Positions 1 to 6,302 of a stretch of DNA of 7,933 nucleotides are shown here, piece by piece. Below the pieces are notes generated by a model. It had not been told where the DNA came from, did no database searches, and saw only the letters and a list, made by a program, of their open reading frames with translations. Source of the stretch: Gammaproteobacteria bacterium (GTDB taxonomy: Bacteria; Pseudomonadota; Gammaproteobacteria; GCA-001735895); the NCBI GenBank assembly GCA_021767985.1, contig JAASSH010000081.1:1-7933 (forward strand), written 5' to 3'. A program made the translations under genes and the position numbers. How positions within the stretch are numbered: the stretch's first letter is position 1; each line of letters starts with the position of its first letter.

Positions 1-1818
1 ATTGCGATCGTTGATATCGTTAAGCTCCTGCTCGTAAACCAGGCGCGCCGCAATTTTCGTTCTCGAGTTGGGCCATACGTCGAGTTCGGTTATGACGTCT
101 GATTTGGATTCTTCTTCGCGGACGCCGTCGAGGCTAACGCGGCGATCCTCGAAATAGAAAATCTGACCCACACGCAGGTGCATCAGTTCATCGCCACTAT
201 CGTTGTCGTACACACGACTCGCCAGGCCCAGTGTGACCTGGCTGGCATCGCCGATTCGATCGGCGCCGGTAAAACGATTGTTTTTGAACAGGTTGCTATA
301 GGTACGGGCATTCAGCGAGGTGTCGAAGTCCGGTATATCGTCCTGGTTTTCGTACGGCGTGTGCAGGAAATACAGTCTTGGCTCGAAGGTTTGCAGCCAT
401 TGTCGCTGCGAACCTGCGAAACGTTCAAATACCAGCCCGGTATCGATGCTCAGGGTGGGCAGGCTGCGGTTTATCGAGTCGCCACCCGGGTTGTCTTCGA
501 GTTGGTAATCGGTAAAGCTGAGTTGCAACCCGGGCTCGAAAAAATACCAGCTTTCGGAAGCGCGCCAGCTGAGTCCGGCCTGTGCATGATTGCGTTGTCC
601 TGTCACGCTGTCATCGCGATCGAATTCGACCAGCTCCAGGCTCAGCGGTGTTTCGATAGTTCCCGACCACGGGCTGGGGTTGCCCTCCAGGGCCAGGCGC
701 GGCAGCCGATTGTACGGTCGGCTACTGGTCGCTGTGTCGCGATCCAGCGTCTGATAGTCCTGCCACATGAGTTGACTGCTCCAGATCGCCCCGCCGTGCT
801 GCAGCCGCACCCTGCGTTCGAGGTGAAGGGTGTCATTGTATTGCGGGGCCATACTTTCGAAATCGTCAAAGATTTCCCCGTCCGAAACCTCGACCAGCAG
901 CAGGTCGGCGTTGACGCCATGGCTCAAAGCTGTGTTATGTTGCCATTGCTGAAACCAGCGCGATTCGTCCAGCTCGTCGTCGTCAAGATAGGACAGGTCC
1001 AGCTGGCCGCGGTGCGATCCGAACAGGTAGCGATTTTCGGTGATGAGCTGCAGACCGCGCTCGCTGAACCAGGATGGCGTGATCGTCATATCATAGTTAG
1101 GTGCCTGGTTCCAGTACACCGGCAACACGAGGTTGTTGCCGTTGTCTTCGCTGTAACCATAGCTGGGGGTGAGCAATCCGGACAGTCGGCGGTCGTCTAT
1201 CGGGAACTGGAAATAGGGCAGGTAAAGGAACGGCATTCCCTGGAAGTACAGCCGGGTATGTTTTGCCGTGCCGCGCCCGCTTTCCTGATCGATCTCCATT
1301 TCTGCGGCGCGCAGTTGCCAGAATCGATCGCCAGGATCGCAGGTGGTGTATACCAGGTCGCGGTAACGGCTGCGATACTGATCAATTTTCGTGATTTCAT
1401 CGGCCTGCCCGCGCGCATGGTTATTGCGTAGCTCGAATTGAGGCTGCTCGATCAGCGCCGTGTCGGTCTGGTTATCGATTTCGATGGCGGGACTTGCGAG
1501 GCGGTAGCTCGGATCCTCGAACTGGACGTTACCGCTGGCGTTTATCCGTTCGCTCGATTTTTCGAAAACGACCTCGTCGGCACTGATTTTCTGTTGTTGG
1601 CTGGTGACGCTGACATCGCCGCTGAAGCGGATCGTTTCGCGATCCTCGCTGGCGACGGTCCGGGCCTCTATCCGGGTCTCATCGACGCCAAGATCCCCGG
1701 CTTCGACAAACAGGAAGGCTGGCACCCGGCACAGGCCCCAGTCTTCCGTGGCGTGCGCCGGAAGCGGGCAAGATGCGGCGAGCGCAAGTGCGAGCGTAAG
1801 GTTTCGGAAGCGCAGCAA
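1..1818 (-). CDS. lptD: LPS-assembly protein LptD, C-terminus cut by the window edge
   Basis: LptD is the outer-membrane beta-barrel that, with the lipoprotein LptE, inserts lipopolysaccharide into the outer leaflet. Reading down from 1818, the minus strand is open for 606 codons to the left edge. A signal peptide ends near residue 23 (PLPAHA, then TEDW). An N-terminal periplasmic OstA-like domain follows (about 45-155; for example IRFSGDVSVTS and ISADEVVFEKSSERINASG). The barrel follows, with YTTCDPGDRFWQL, LYLPYFQFPIDDRRLSGLLTP and, near the edge, TGADRIGDASQVTLGLASRVYDN, here shortened to TGADRIGDASQ and VTLGLASRVYDN. Cys30 (WGLC) and Cys160 (TTCDPGD) match the first two of the four disulfide cysteines of E. 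coli LptD; the other pair would lie beyond the window, as would roughly the last 150-180 residues. The only canonical start that keeps the signal peptide is TTG at 1818, with GGA five bases upstream; an ATG further up in frame is followed directly by TGA. The DUF3179 gene lies 94 bp upstream on the same strand. Confidence 0.95.
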   Translation of the reverse strand, partial: MLRFRNLTLALALAASCPLPAHATEDWGLCRVPAFLFVEAGDLGVDETRIEARTVASEDRETIRFSGDVSVTSQQQKISADEVVFEKSSERINASGNVQFEDPSYRLASPAIEIDNQTDTALIEQPQFELRNNHARGQADEITKIDQYRSRYRDLVYTTCDPGDRFWQLRAAEMEIDQESGRGTAKHTRLYFQGMPFLYLPYFQFPIDDRRLSGLLTPSYGYSEDNGNNLVLPVYWNQAPNYDMTITPSWFSERGLQLITENRYLFGSHRGQLDLSYLDDDELDESRWFQQWQHNTALSHGVNADLLLVEVSDGEIFDDFESMAPQYNDTLHLERRVRLQHGGAIWSSQLMWQDYQTLDRDTATSSRPYNRLPRLALEGNPSPWSGTIETPLSLELVEFDRDDSVTGQRNHAQAGLSWRASESWYFFEPGLQLSFTDYQLEDNPGGDSINRSLPTLSIDTGLVFERFAGSQRQWLQTFEPRLYFLHTPYENQDDIPDFDTSLNARTYSNLFKNNRFTGADRIGDASQVTLGLASRVYDNDSGDELMHLRVGQIFYFEDRRVSLDGVREEESKSDVITELDVWPNSRTKIAARLVYEQELNDINDRN

Positions 1819-1912
1819 GACGATCCAGCAAATAAACTGATTCTGTCACATTATCGCCTGCTGGTTAATCCCGGCTGAACAACAAATTGATCGCTGCGAA
1901 ATAATCTTCGGC

Positions 1913-2881
1913 TCAGGACCCTTCCGGCTTAAAGACCTCGGTATCGGGATGAAAGGCAAACCAGGCAAACCAGAAGCCCTGGATGGCGGCAACGGGATCA
2001 CCCGCGCTATCGGTAATCGTGACGCTGCGATTGGCCGTGTCCCACTCGAAATCGAAGCGCTTGCCGTTGACGTTATCGCTGAAGCTTGTTTTGCCCTGCC
2101 GGTCGAGTTCGATAAACGGGTAAGCCTTGTATACCCCGTCGACGCCGAGGCCAACCACCACTTCCTTGGGATGATAATTATCGGGCGCCTTGTTGTTGAC
2201 CGCGAAGTAGGTGTGGCGGGACTTCTCGTAACCGGCATAGGGGTCGCGCCGATAGTCGCGCGAGTAGCCCGTGTCGTCCGACAAAACCAGGGTGTCGGGG
2301 TGATCGTTAAGCCAGTCGCGCCAGCTGGTGTGACTGATCGGGATTGCGGTCAGGGACTGGCCGACACGCTCTCCCGCCACCGCCTGACCCAGAATTTGCG
2401 ACCACAGCGACTCGGTATCACGGTCGTACAGCAGAACATCGCTGTTGTACAAAAGGCCCGATACGCCGAAATCGGTGGTGCTGCCCTCGATGTTGGAATC
2501 GAACGCGACCGCGGTGCCGCACAGGGGGCAATAGGTAATCGCAAAGTGTCGACCATCGATTTCGTCATTGACGATTTCGTGCCAGTTCAGGATGGCGACT
2601 GGGTATGCCCTGGCCTTGCCGTTGAGCGTGATACCGATCACGCGGTCGCCCGGCTCGAGGAAGCTGACGCTCTCCGGGGCGACCAGTTTCGGATTCGACA
2701 GCGCTGGGATACCGTCTCGTGGCGGCCCGCCATGCAGAATTTCGGCGCGCGGAATAATCGAATTGGAAAGATCGAAACCGTTATCAGACCCCGCCGATGC
2801 CGCCAATCCGTAAACCAGTAAACCGCCCAGCAGGGTAAACAACGTCAGTAGCCTGGCCTTTCTAGAGACGATGAATCGCAT
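1913..2881 (-). CDS. Secreted DUF3179-domain protein
   Basis: A 322-residue protein of the DUF3179 family, whose biochemical function is not known. A Sec signal peptide is clear: basic residues (RKAR at 7-10), a hydrophobic core at about 11-27 and a cleavage site after ASA at 28-30, so the mature protein should be periplasmic or exported. Family landmarks are NWHEIVND (99-106), TYCPLCGTAVAFD (116-128, with Cys118 and Cys121), SGLLYNSDVLLYDR (141-154), SLWSQILG (158-165) and a C-terminal FWFAWFAFHPDT (303-314). The CPLC pair could be redox-active or bind metal; that is inference only. Two segments, around 83-94 and 244-256, resemble each other, suggesting an internal duplication. The start at 2881 is preferred over an in-frame TTG at 2893 because GGAGGT stands just upstream. 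The gene precedes lptD, which may be read from the same transcript; no terminator is visible between them. Confidence 0.9.
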   Translation of the reverse strand: MRFIVSRKARLLTLFTLLGGLLVYGLAASAGSDNGFDLSNSIIPRAEILHGGPPRDGIPALSNPKLVAPESVSFLEPGDRVIGITLNGKARAYPVAILNWHEIVNDEIDGRHFAITYCPLCGTAVAFDSNIEGSTTDFGVSGLLYNSDVLLYDRDTESLWSQILGQAVAGERVGQSLTAIPISHTSWRDWLNDHPDTLVLSDDTGYSRDYRRDPYAGYEKSRHTYFAVNNKAPDNYHPKEVVVGLGVDGVYKAYPFIELDRQGKTSFSDNVNGKRFDFEWDTANRSVTITDSAGDPVAAIQGFWFAWFAFHPDTEVFKPEGS

Positions 2882-2885
2882 ATTG

Positions 2886-2891
2886 ACCTCC
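2886..2891 (-). promoter_or_regulatory. Ribosome binding site deciding the DUF3179 start
   Basis: On the minus strand GGAGGT is followed by CAAT and then ATG at 2881, a near-consensus Shine-Dalgarno with ordinary spacing. It overlaps the alternative TTG start at 2893, so it can only serve the ATG. Confidence 0.75.
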
Positions 2892-2971
2892 AACTCCGTG
2901 TTTTTGGTTTGATTGCGAGGCGGCGAATAAATTCAATTTTTTTCAGGCGGATCTGCGCTGCGATTGGCGGC

Positions 2972-3016
2972 TTGACTCGTTAGTCCATTCTAATTAGGCT
3001 GCGGCCATCGAATAAT
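2972..3016 (+). promoter_or_regulatory. Candidate promoter/operator region of the formaldehyde operon
   Basis: The divergent gap between DUF3179 and the dehydrogenase holds TTGACT (2972-2977), a good -35 match, but the hexamer 17 bp downstream (TAGGCT, 2995-3000) is weak. A second possibility is AATAAT (3011-3016, five of six matches to the -10 consensus) with TTCTAA (2988-2993) 17 bp upstream. Two small palindromes overlap these elements: GACT-cgtt-AGTC (2974-2985) and CTAATTAG (2990-2997). Either could be an operator. No regulator gene such as frmR lies beside the operon. This is pattern-reading only. Confidence 0.3.
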
Positions 3017-3030
3017 TCCATAAATATCCA

Positions 3031-3036
3031 GAGGAG
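3031..3036 (+). promoter_or_regulatory. Ribosome binding site of the dehydrogenase gene
   Basis: GAGGAG stands five bases before the ATG at 3042. It supports that start, which also matches the usual N-terminus of the family ([11 protein letters not shown]). Confidence 0.75.
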
Positions 3037-3041
3037 CAGCC

Positions 3042-4157
3042 ATGAAAGCCAGAGCCGCGGTCGCGTGGGAACCTAAAAAACCCCTTGAAATTGTCGAAGT
3101 CGAAGTCGCCGGCCCGAAGCAGGGCGAAGTTCTGCTGAAGGTGCATGCGACAGGGGTATGTCACACCGATGCCTTTACCCTGTCGGGTGAAGACCCCGAG
3201 GGTGCGTTTCCGGCGATTCTGGGCCACGAAGGGGGTTGTGAGGTGGTCGAATGCGGTCCCGGGGTCACGACCCTGCAACCCGGCGACCACGTGATTCCGC
3301 TGTATATCCCGGAATGCGGCGAGTCGAGCTGCCCCTACTGCAGTTCGAGCAAGAACAATCTCTGTCAGTCGATCGCGGGCACCGTGTGGACCGGCTTCAT
3401 GCCTGACGGCACGCGCCGGTTTTCGCATAACGGCAAGGATCTTTATCACTACATGGGTTGCTCGACCTTTGCCGAGTATACCGTGGTGCCGGAGATTGCG
3501 CTGGCCAAGATCAACAAGGCCGCGCCCCTCGACAAGGCCTGCCTGCTGGGTTGCGGCGTGACCACCGGTATCGGTGCGGTGATGAATACTGCCAAGGTCG
3601 AGCCAGGCTCCTCGGTCGCGGTATTCGGTCTCGGCACTGTCGGCCTGTCGGCGATCCAGGGCGCGGTGATGGCAGGCGCCGAGCGAATCCTGGCGGTCGA
3701 TATCAATCCCGACAAGTGGGACATGGCGCAGGCGCTCGGCGCGACCGATTTCGTCAATCCCAGGGAGGTCGACGGATCGCTGCCGGAGTATATCCAGGAA
3801 ATGACCGGTGGCGGCGTCGATTATTCCTTCGAATGTATCGGTAACGTCAACGTCATGCGCGACGCGCTCGAATGCACCCACATGGGCTGGGGTACCTCGA
3901 CCATCATCGGCGTTGCCGGCGCCGGCGAGGAAATCAGTACGCGCCCGTTCAACCTGGTGGTCGGTCGGCGTTGGATCGGCACCGCTTTTGGCGGCGTCAA
4001 GGGCCGCAGCGAGCTGCCGGGCATGGTCGATCAGTACATGGATGGCAAGATCGAGCTCGACAAGCTGGTGACGCACACCATGCCGCTGGAGGAAATCAAT
4101 ACTGCCTTCGACCTGATGCACGAAGGCAAGAGCATCAAGTCCGTAATTCTGTTCTAG
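3042..4157 (+). CDS. frmA: S-(hydroxymethyl)glutathione dehydrogenase (class III alcohol dehydrogenase)
   Basis: A 371-residue zinc, NAD-dependent medium-chain dehydrogenase that oxidises S-hydroxymethylglutathione (formaldehyde plus glutathione) to S-formylglutathione in the cytoplasm. The catalytic-zinc ligands are visible as Cys40 (GVCHTD), His62-Glu63 (LGHEGG) and Cys171 (GCGVTTG). The Rossmann loop is FGLGTVG (195-201), with Asp220 after the second strand. The class III signatures [24 protein letters not shown] and [11 protein letters not shown] are present, as are Asp51 and Glu53, which match the glutathione-contacting acids of the human enzyme. Oddities: the structural-zinc loop is C92-x4-C97-x2-C100-x7-C108 instead of x2/x2/x7, and the positions matching human Arg114 and Lys283 (mature numbering), basic residues that bind the glutathione moiety, are Ala112 and Met281. 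The gene lies nine bases before the formylglutathione hydrolase gene, which supports the pathway assignment. A different thiol or alcohol substrate cannot be excluded. Confidence 0.93.
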   Translation: MKARAAVAWEPKKPLEIVEVEVAGPKQGEVLLKVHATGVCHTDAFTLSGEDPEGAFPAILGHEGGCEVVECGPGVTTLQPGDHVIPLYIPECGESSCPYCSSSKNNLCQSIAGTVWTGFMPDGTRRFSHNGKDLYHYMGCSTFAEYTVVPEIALAKINKAAPLDKACLLGCGVTTGIGAVMNTAKVEPGSSVAVFGLGTVGLSAIQGAVMAGAERILAVDINPDKWDMAQALGATDFVNPREVDGSLPEYIQEMTGGGVDYSFECIGNVNVMRDALECTHMGWGTSTIIGVAGAGEEISTRPFNLVVGRRWIGTAFGGVKGRSELPGMVDQYMDGKIELDKLVTHTMPLEEINTAFDLMHEGKSIKSVILF

Positions 4158-4166
4158 CAGATCGCA

Positions 4167-5006
4167 ATGAAAGAGATCGAAAGCATCAAGGAAAGCGGCG
4201 GATATCTGAACCGCTATACCCACTCGTCGAGCAGTTGCAACTGCGAGATGACATTCTCGGTCTACCTGCCGCCGCAGGCACGGCAGGAAAAGGTTCCGGC
4301 GCTGTACTGGCTGTCAGGATTGACCTGCACCGACGATAATGCGCGCACCAAGGGCGGGTTTCAGCGCTTTGCCGCCAGGCACGGCATCGCCATCGTGTTT
4401 CCCGACACCAGTCCGCGCGGCGACGACGTCGCCGACGAGCCCGAGCGCTACGACCTGGGACAGGCGGCGGGTTTCTATGTCAACGCGACGCAGGATCCGT
4501 GGCAGCCGCACTACCAGATGTTCGACTACGTAACCTGCGAACTACCGGCACTGGTCGAGGCCAACCTGCCACTGTTGCCGGGGGTCAAGTCGATCACGGG
4601 GCACTCGATGGGTGGCCACGGAGCCCTGATTTGCGCGCTCAAGCTGCCGGATGCGTTTCGCTCGGTATCGGCGTTTGCGCCGATTACAAACCCGGTGTTG
4701 TGTGGCTGGGGACAAGGCTGTTTCGGCGCCTATCTCGGCGACGATACCGCCACCTGGGAAGCTTACGATGCGACCTGCCTGGTAAAAGCCGGTGCGCGCG
4801 CAGGCGATATCCTGATCGACCAGGGCGAAGCCGACGAATTCCTGCACGAGGGTCAGCTGTTGCCGGATAATTTCCAGGCGGCCTGTGACGCCGCGGATCA
4901 ACCCTGCACCATCCGCATGCAGCCGGGCTACGATCACAGTTACCATTTCATCGCGAGCTTCATCGAAGACCACTTCGACTACCACGCGAAGTTCCTGAAA
5001 TCCTGA
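4167..5006 (+). CDS. fghA: S-formylglutathione hydrolase
   Basis: A 279-residue esterase-D-type alpha/beta hydrolase that splits S-formylglutathione into formate and glutathione, the step after the preceding dehydrogenase. The catalytic triad is readable: Ser147 in GHSMGGHGAL, Asp223 in GEADEF and His257 in GYDHSY. Other family landmarks are PALYWLSGLTCTDDN (44-58, including the conserved Cys54), FPDTSPRGDD (78-87), GFYVNATQDPW (102-112), SVSAFAPITNPVLCGWG (167-182, split here as SVSAFAPIT and NPVLCGWG) and LLPDNFQAAC (231-240). Length and ends match human esterase D and bacterial homologues closely, so it looks complete and functional. The start at 4167 lies nine bases after the dehydrogenase stop and has only a weak Shine-Dalgarno, suggesting translation coupled to the upstream gene. 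The stop is followed after eight bases by the 18-bp tandem array. Confidence 0.95.
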   Translation: MKEIESIKESGGYLNRYTHSSSSCNCEMTFSVYLPPQARQEKVPALYWLSGLTCTDDNARTKGGFQRFAARHGIAIVFPDTSPRGDDVADEPERYDLGQAAGFYVNATQDPWQPHYQMFDYVTCELPALVEANLPLLPGVKSITGHSMGGHGALICALKLPDAFRSVSAFAPITNPVLCGWGQGCFGAYLGDDTATWEAYDATCLVKAGARAGDILIDQGEADEFLHEGQLLPDNFQAACDAADQPCTIRMQPGYDHSYHFIASFIEDHFDYHAKFLKS

Positions 5007-5014
5007 AGCTGGGG

Positions 5015-5086
5015 TCATCCCCGCGCCTCGAGTCATCCCCGCGCCTCGAGTCATCCCCGCGCCTCGAGTCATCCCCGCGCCTCGAG
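5015..5086. repeat. Four perfect tandem copies of an 18-bp unit
   Basis: The unit TCATCCCCGCGCCTCGAG is repeated four times without a mismatch (5015-5032, 5033-5050, 5051-5068, 5069-5086). A fifth partial copy, TCATCCCCGCG (5087-5097), runs into the palindrome that follows. Each unit ends in CTCGAG, a six-base palindrome. The array starts eight bases after the fghA stop codon. It has no spacers and so is not a CRISPR array. Perfect identity suggests recent expansion, probably by slippage or unequal recombination. Confidence 0.95.
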
Positions 5087-5110
5087 TCATCCCCGCGAAA
5101 GCGGGGATCT
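5087..5110. repeat. Palindromic REP-like intergenic element
   Basis: ATCCCCGC (5089-5096), the loop GAAA, and GCGGGGAT (5101-5108) form a perfect 8-bp stem closed by a GNRA-type tetraloop. The form GTCAT-CCCCGC-GAAA-GCGGGG-AT resembles short palindromes scattered between genes in many proteobacterial genomes. In RNA the stem would be stable and could protect the 3' end of the frmA-fghA transcript. No T-run follows, so it is not a typical intrinsic terminator. From 5111 to 5220 I see nothing else. Confidence 0.75.
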
Positions 5111-5220
5111 CCCGATTACATGAATTTAAGAGTTATTCTCCCAGGCCGTGCGCCAGGAACATTATTAACTGCGACACGATTGAAGCATCCCCTCAGGCGC
5201 GAGGACGACGTTTTATTCGG

Positions 5221-6108
5221 TTAACTGCCTTTGCGGGTTACCGCGATGCCAAGCAGTATCATCGCCAGCGAGATCAGCGTTTGCAGCTTGATGGCATCGG
5301 CGAAATAAAGCCCGCTCCAGATCACGCCGAACAGCGGCACCAGGTAACCCACCTGCGACATGAACACCGCGCCGTTAGCGCGGATGATAAAAAAGCGCAG
5401 CGTGAACGCCAGCGCGGTGCCGATCACGCCCAGGTATACCAGTGCGATGACGGATGAACCGCTGACTTCGGCCGGTAACGGGTTTTCGAGCAGAAACGAC
5501 AGCGGGATCATGTACAGGCAGGCGCTTGTCATGGTGACCGCGGAAGTCGAAATCATCGGCAGGTGCGTCAGGCGCCGCGAAATCACCGATGACGTCGCGT
5601 AACTGCAGCCGGCCGCCATGACCGCGAGTTGTCCGGGCAGGTTTCCAGTGCCCGATTCGATTAGATCCCAGATCACCAGCACCATGACCCCGACGAAGCC
5701 GATGCTGACACCGATCACCCGGGGTGTATTAATCCGCTCGTCGTCGCTGGTAAAGTGTGACAGTAACAGCGAAACGAATGTGCCCATCGCTACCAGCAAC
5801 GCCGATTCGGCGCTACTGATGGACTGTTGTCCCCAGCTGATCAGAAAGAAGGGTACCGCGCTGTTGAGAAAACCGACGATAAAGATCAGGCGCCAGTTGC
5901 GTATACCCGTCGGCAGTTTCTGCCCGATGACCAGGGCAATTACGATTAACACGGCAGCGCCCAGGGTGACGCGCCAGGTGGCGATACTGATTGGGCCGAA
6001 GTCATGCAGTGCGATCGAAATAAACAGGAAGGCGCCGCCCCAGACCGCTCCGACGAAGATCAGTCGGGAGACGTCAAAAAAACTGGGACGGCGTATGGCT
6101 GTCAGCAT
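5221..6108 (-). CDS. EamA-family (drug/metabolite transporter) permease
   Basis: A 295-residue inner-membrane protein of the 10-helix DMT superfamily. It has two EamA halves. The first opens with the signature WGGAFLFISIAL followed by FGPISIATWRV. The second ends with YLGVIGTALAFTLRFFIIR and VGYLVPLFGVIWSGLYFAD. Hydrophobic stretches separated by short polar loops fit about ten helices. Members typically export amino acids, purines or other small metabolites; the substrate cannot be read from sequence. The ATG at 6108 is chosen because it places a short basic N-terminus (MLTAIRRPS) before the first helix. A GTG at 6162 would add 18 residues (MRGSSVKLALVLYSRNRL) and has no ribosome binding site. 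The gene is divergent from the nitrile hydratase operon, with 194 bp between their starts, so a shared control region is possible. Confidence 0.88.
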   Translation of the reverse strand: MLTAIRRPSFFDVSRLIFVGAVWGGAFLFISIALHDFGPISIATWRVTLGAAVLIVIALVIGQKLPTGIRNWRLIFIVGFLNSAVPFFLISWGQQSISSAESALLVAMGTFVSLLLSHFTSDDERINTPRVIGVSIGFVGVMVLVIWDLIESGTGNLPGQLAVMAAGCSYATSSVISRRLTHLPMISTSAVTMTSACLYMIPLSFLLENPLPAEVSGSSVIALVYLGVIGTALAFTLRFFIIRANGAVFMSQVGYLVPLFGVIWSGLYFADAIKLQTLISLAMILLGIAVTRKGS

Positions 6109-6221
6109 TAACCTGTTCCGGGAATATAAAACCAGCGCGAGTTTAACCGAGCTGCCCCTCACGGGATAGGTGTGCAGTTCCCGCCAGGGTCGGGGGCGAG
6201 TAAATTGCCGCTACCGATGCT

Positions 6222-6250
6222 GCCTCGGCATCGCGAGAGGCGATGCAGGC
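6222..6250. promoter_or_regulatory. Inverted repeat upstream of the nitrile hydratase operon
   Basis: GCATCGC (6228-6234), the loop GAGAG, and GCGATGC (6240-6246) form a perfect 7-bp stem. It extends by GCCT (6222-6225) pairing with AGGC (6247-6250) around a two-base bulge on the left arm, giving 11 pairs. It lies in the divergent region between the transporter and the nitrile hydratase alpha gene. No T-run follows in either direction, so a terminator is unlikely. It could be an operator or an RNA hairpin near a transcript end. A further GATGC at 6216-6220 offers an alternative pairing with GCATC. Confidence 0.5.
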
Positions 6251-6268
6251 CTGGCTCGGACAGGGACT

Positions 6269-6274
6269 CATAAT
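6269..6274 (+). promoter_or_regulatory. Candidate -10 element of the nitrile hydratase operon
   Basis: CATAAT matches five of six -10 consensus bases and would place the transcript start about 20 bases before the ATG at 6303. The -35 position falls on the end of the hairpin arm at 6245-6251 and has no consensus match, which would fit an activator-dependent promoter. A weaker alternative, TAAACT (6291-6296), would give a nearly leaderless mRNA. No clear Shine-Dalgarno precedes 6303. Confidence 0.25.
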
Positions 6275-6302
6275 TTGGGCCCAGATACAGTAAACTGTCA
6301 CC

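Noticed and set aside
178..1431. Long plus-strand open frame (417 codons)
   Set aside because: It is antisense to lptD, whose minus-strand frame is open over the whole stretch and matches the family throughout; the plus-strand product resembles nothing I recognise.
1850..1882. lptD promoter with GATAAT as -10 on the minus strand
   Set aside because: The nearest -35-like TTGTTC is 21 bp away, too far for a standard spacer.
1949..2821. Plus-strand open frame of 290 codons
   Set aside because: It is the complement of the DUF3179 gene, which has a signal peptide, ribosome binding site and family motifs.
2994..4223. Minus-strand open frame of 409 codons
   Set aside because: It is antisense to the dehydrogenase gene, a side effect of GC-rich codon use.
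4542..5090. Minus-strand frame beginning with repeated MTRGAG hexapeptides
   Set aside because: The hexapeptides only reflect the 18-bp tandem repeat, and the rest is antisense to fghA; no ribosome binding site or family match.
5015..5110. CRISPR array
   Set aside because: The 18-bp units abut directly with no unique spacers and no cas genes are present.
5087..5110. Intrinsic terminator of the frmA-fghA operon
   Set aside because: The stem is good but no T-run follows on the plus strand; kept only as a palindromic element.
5190..5217. Weak terminator: CCTC/GAGG stem followed by a TTTT run on the plus strand
   Set aside because: A four-pair stem with a gap before the T-run is too weak to call.
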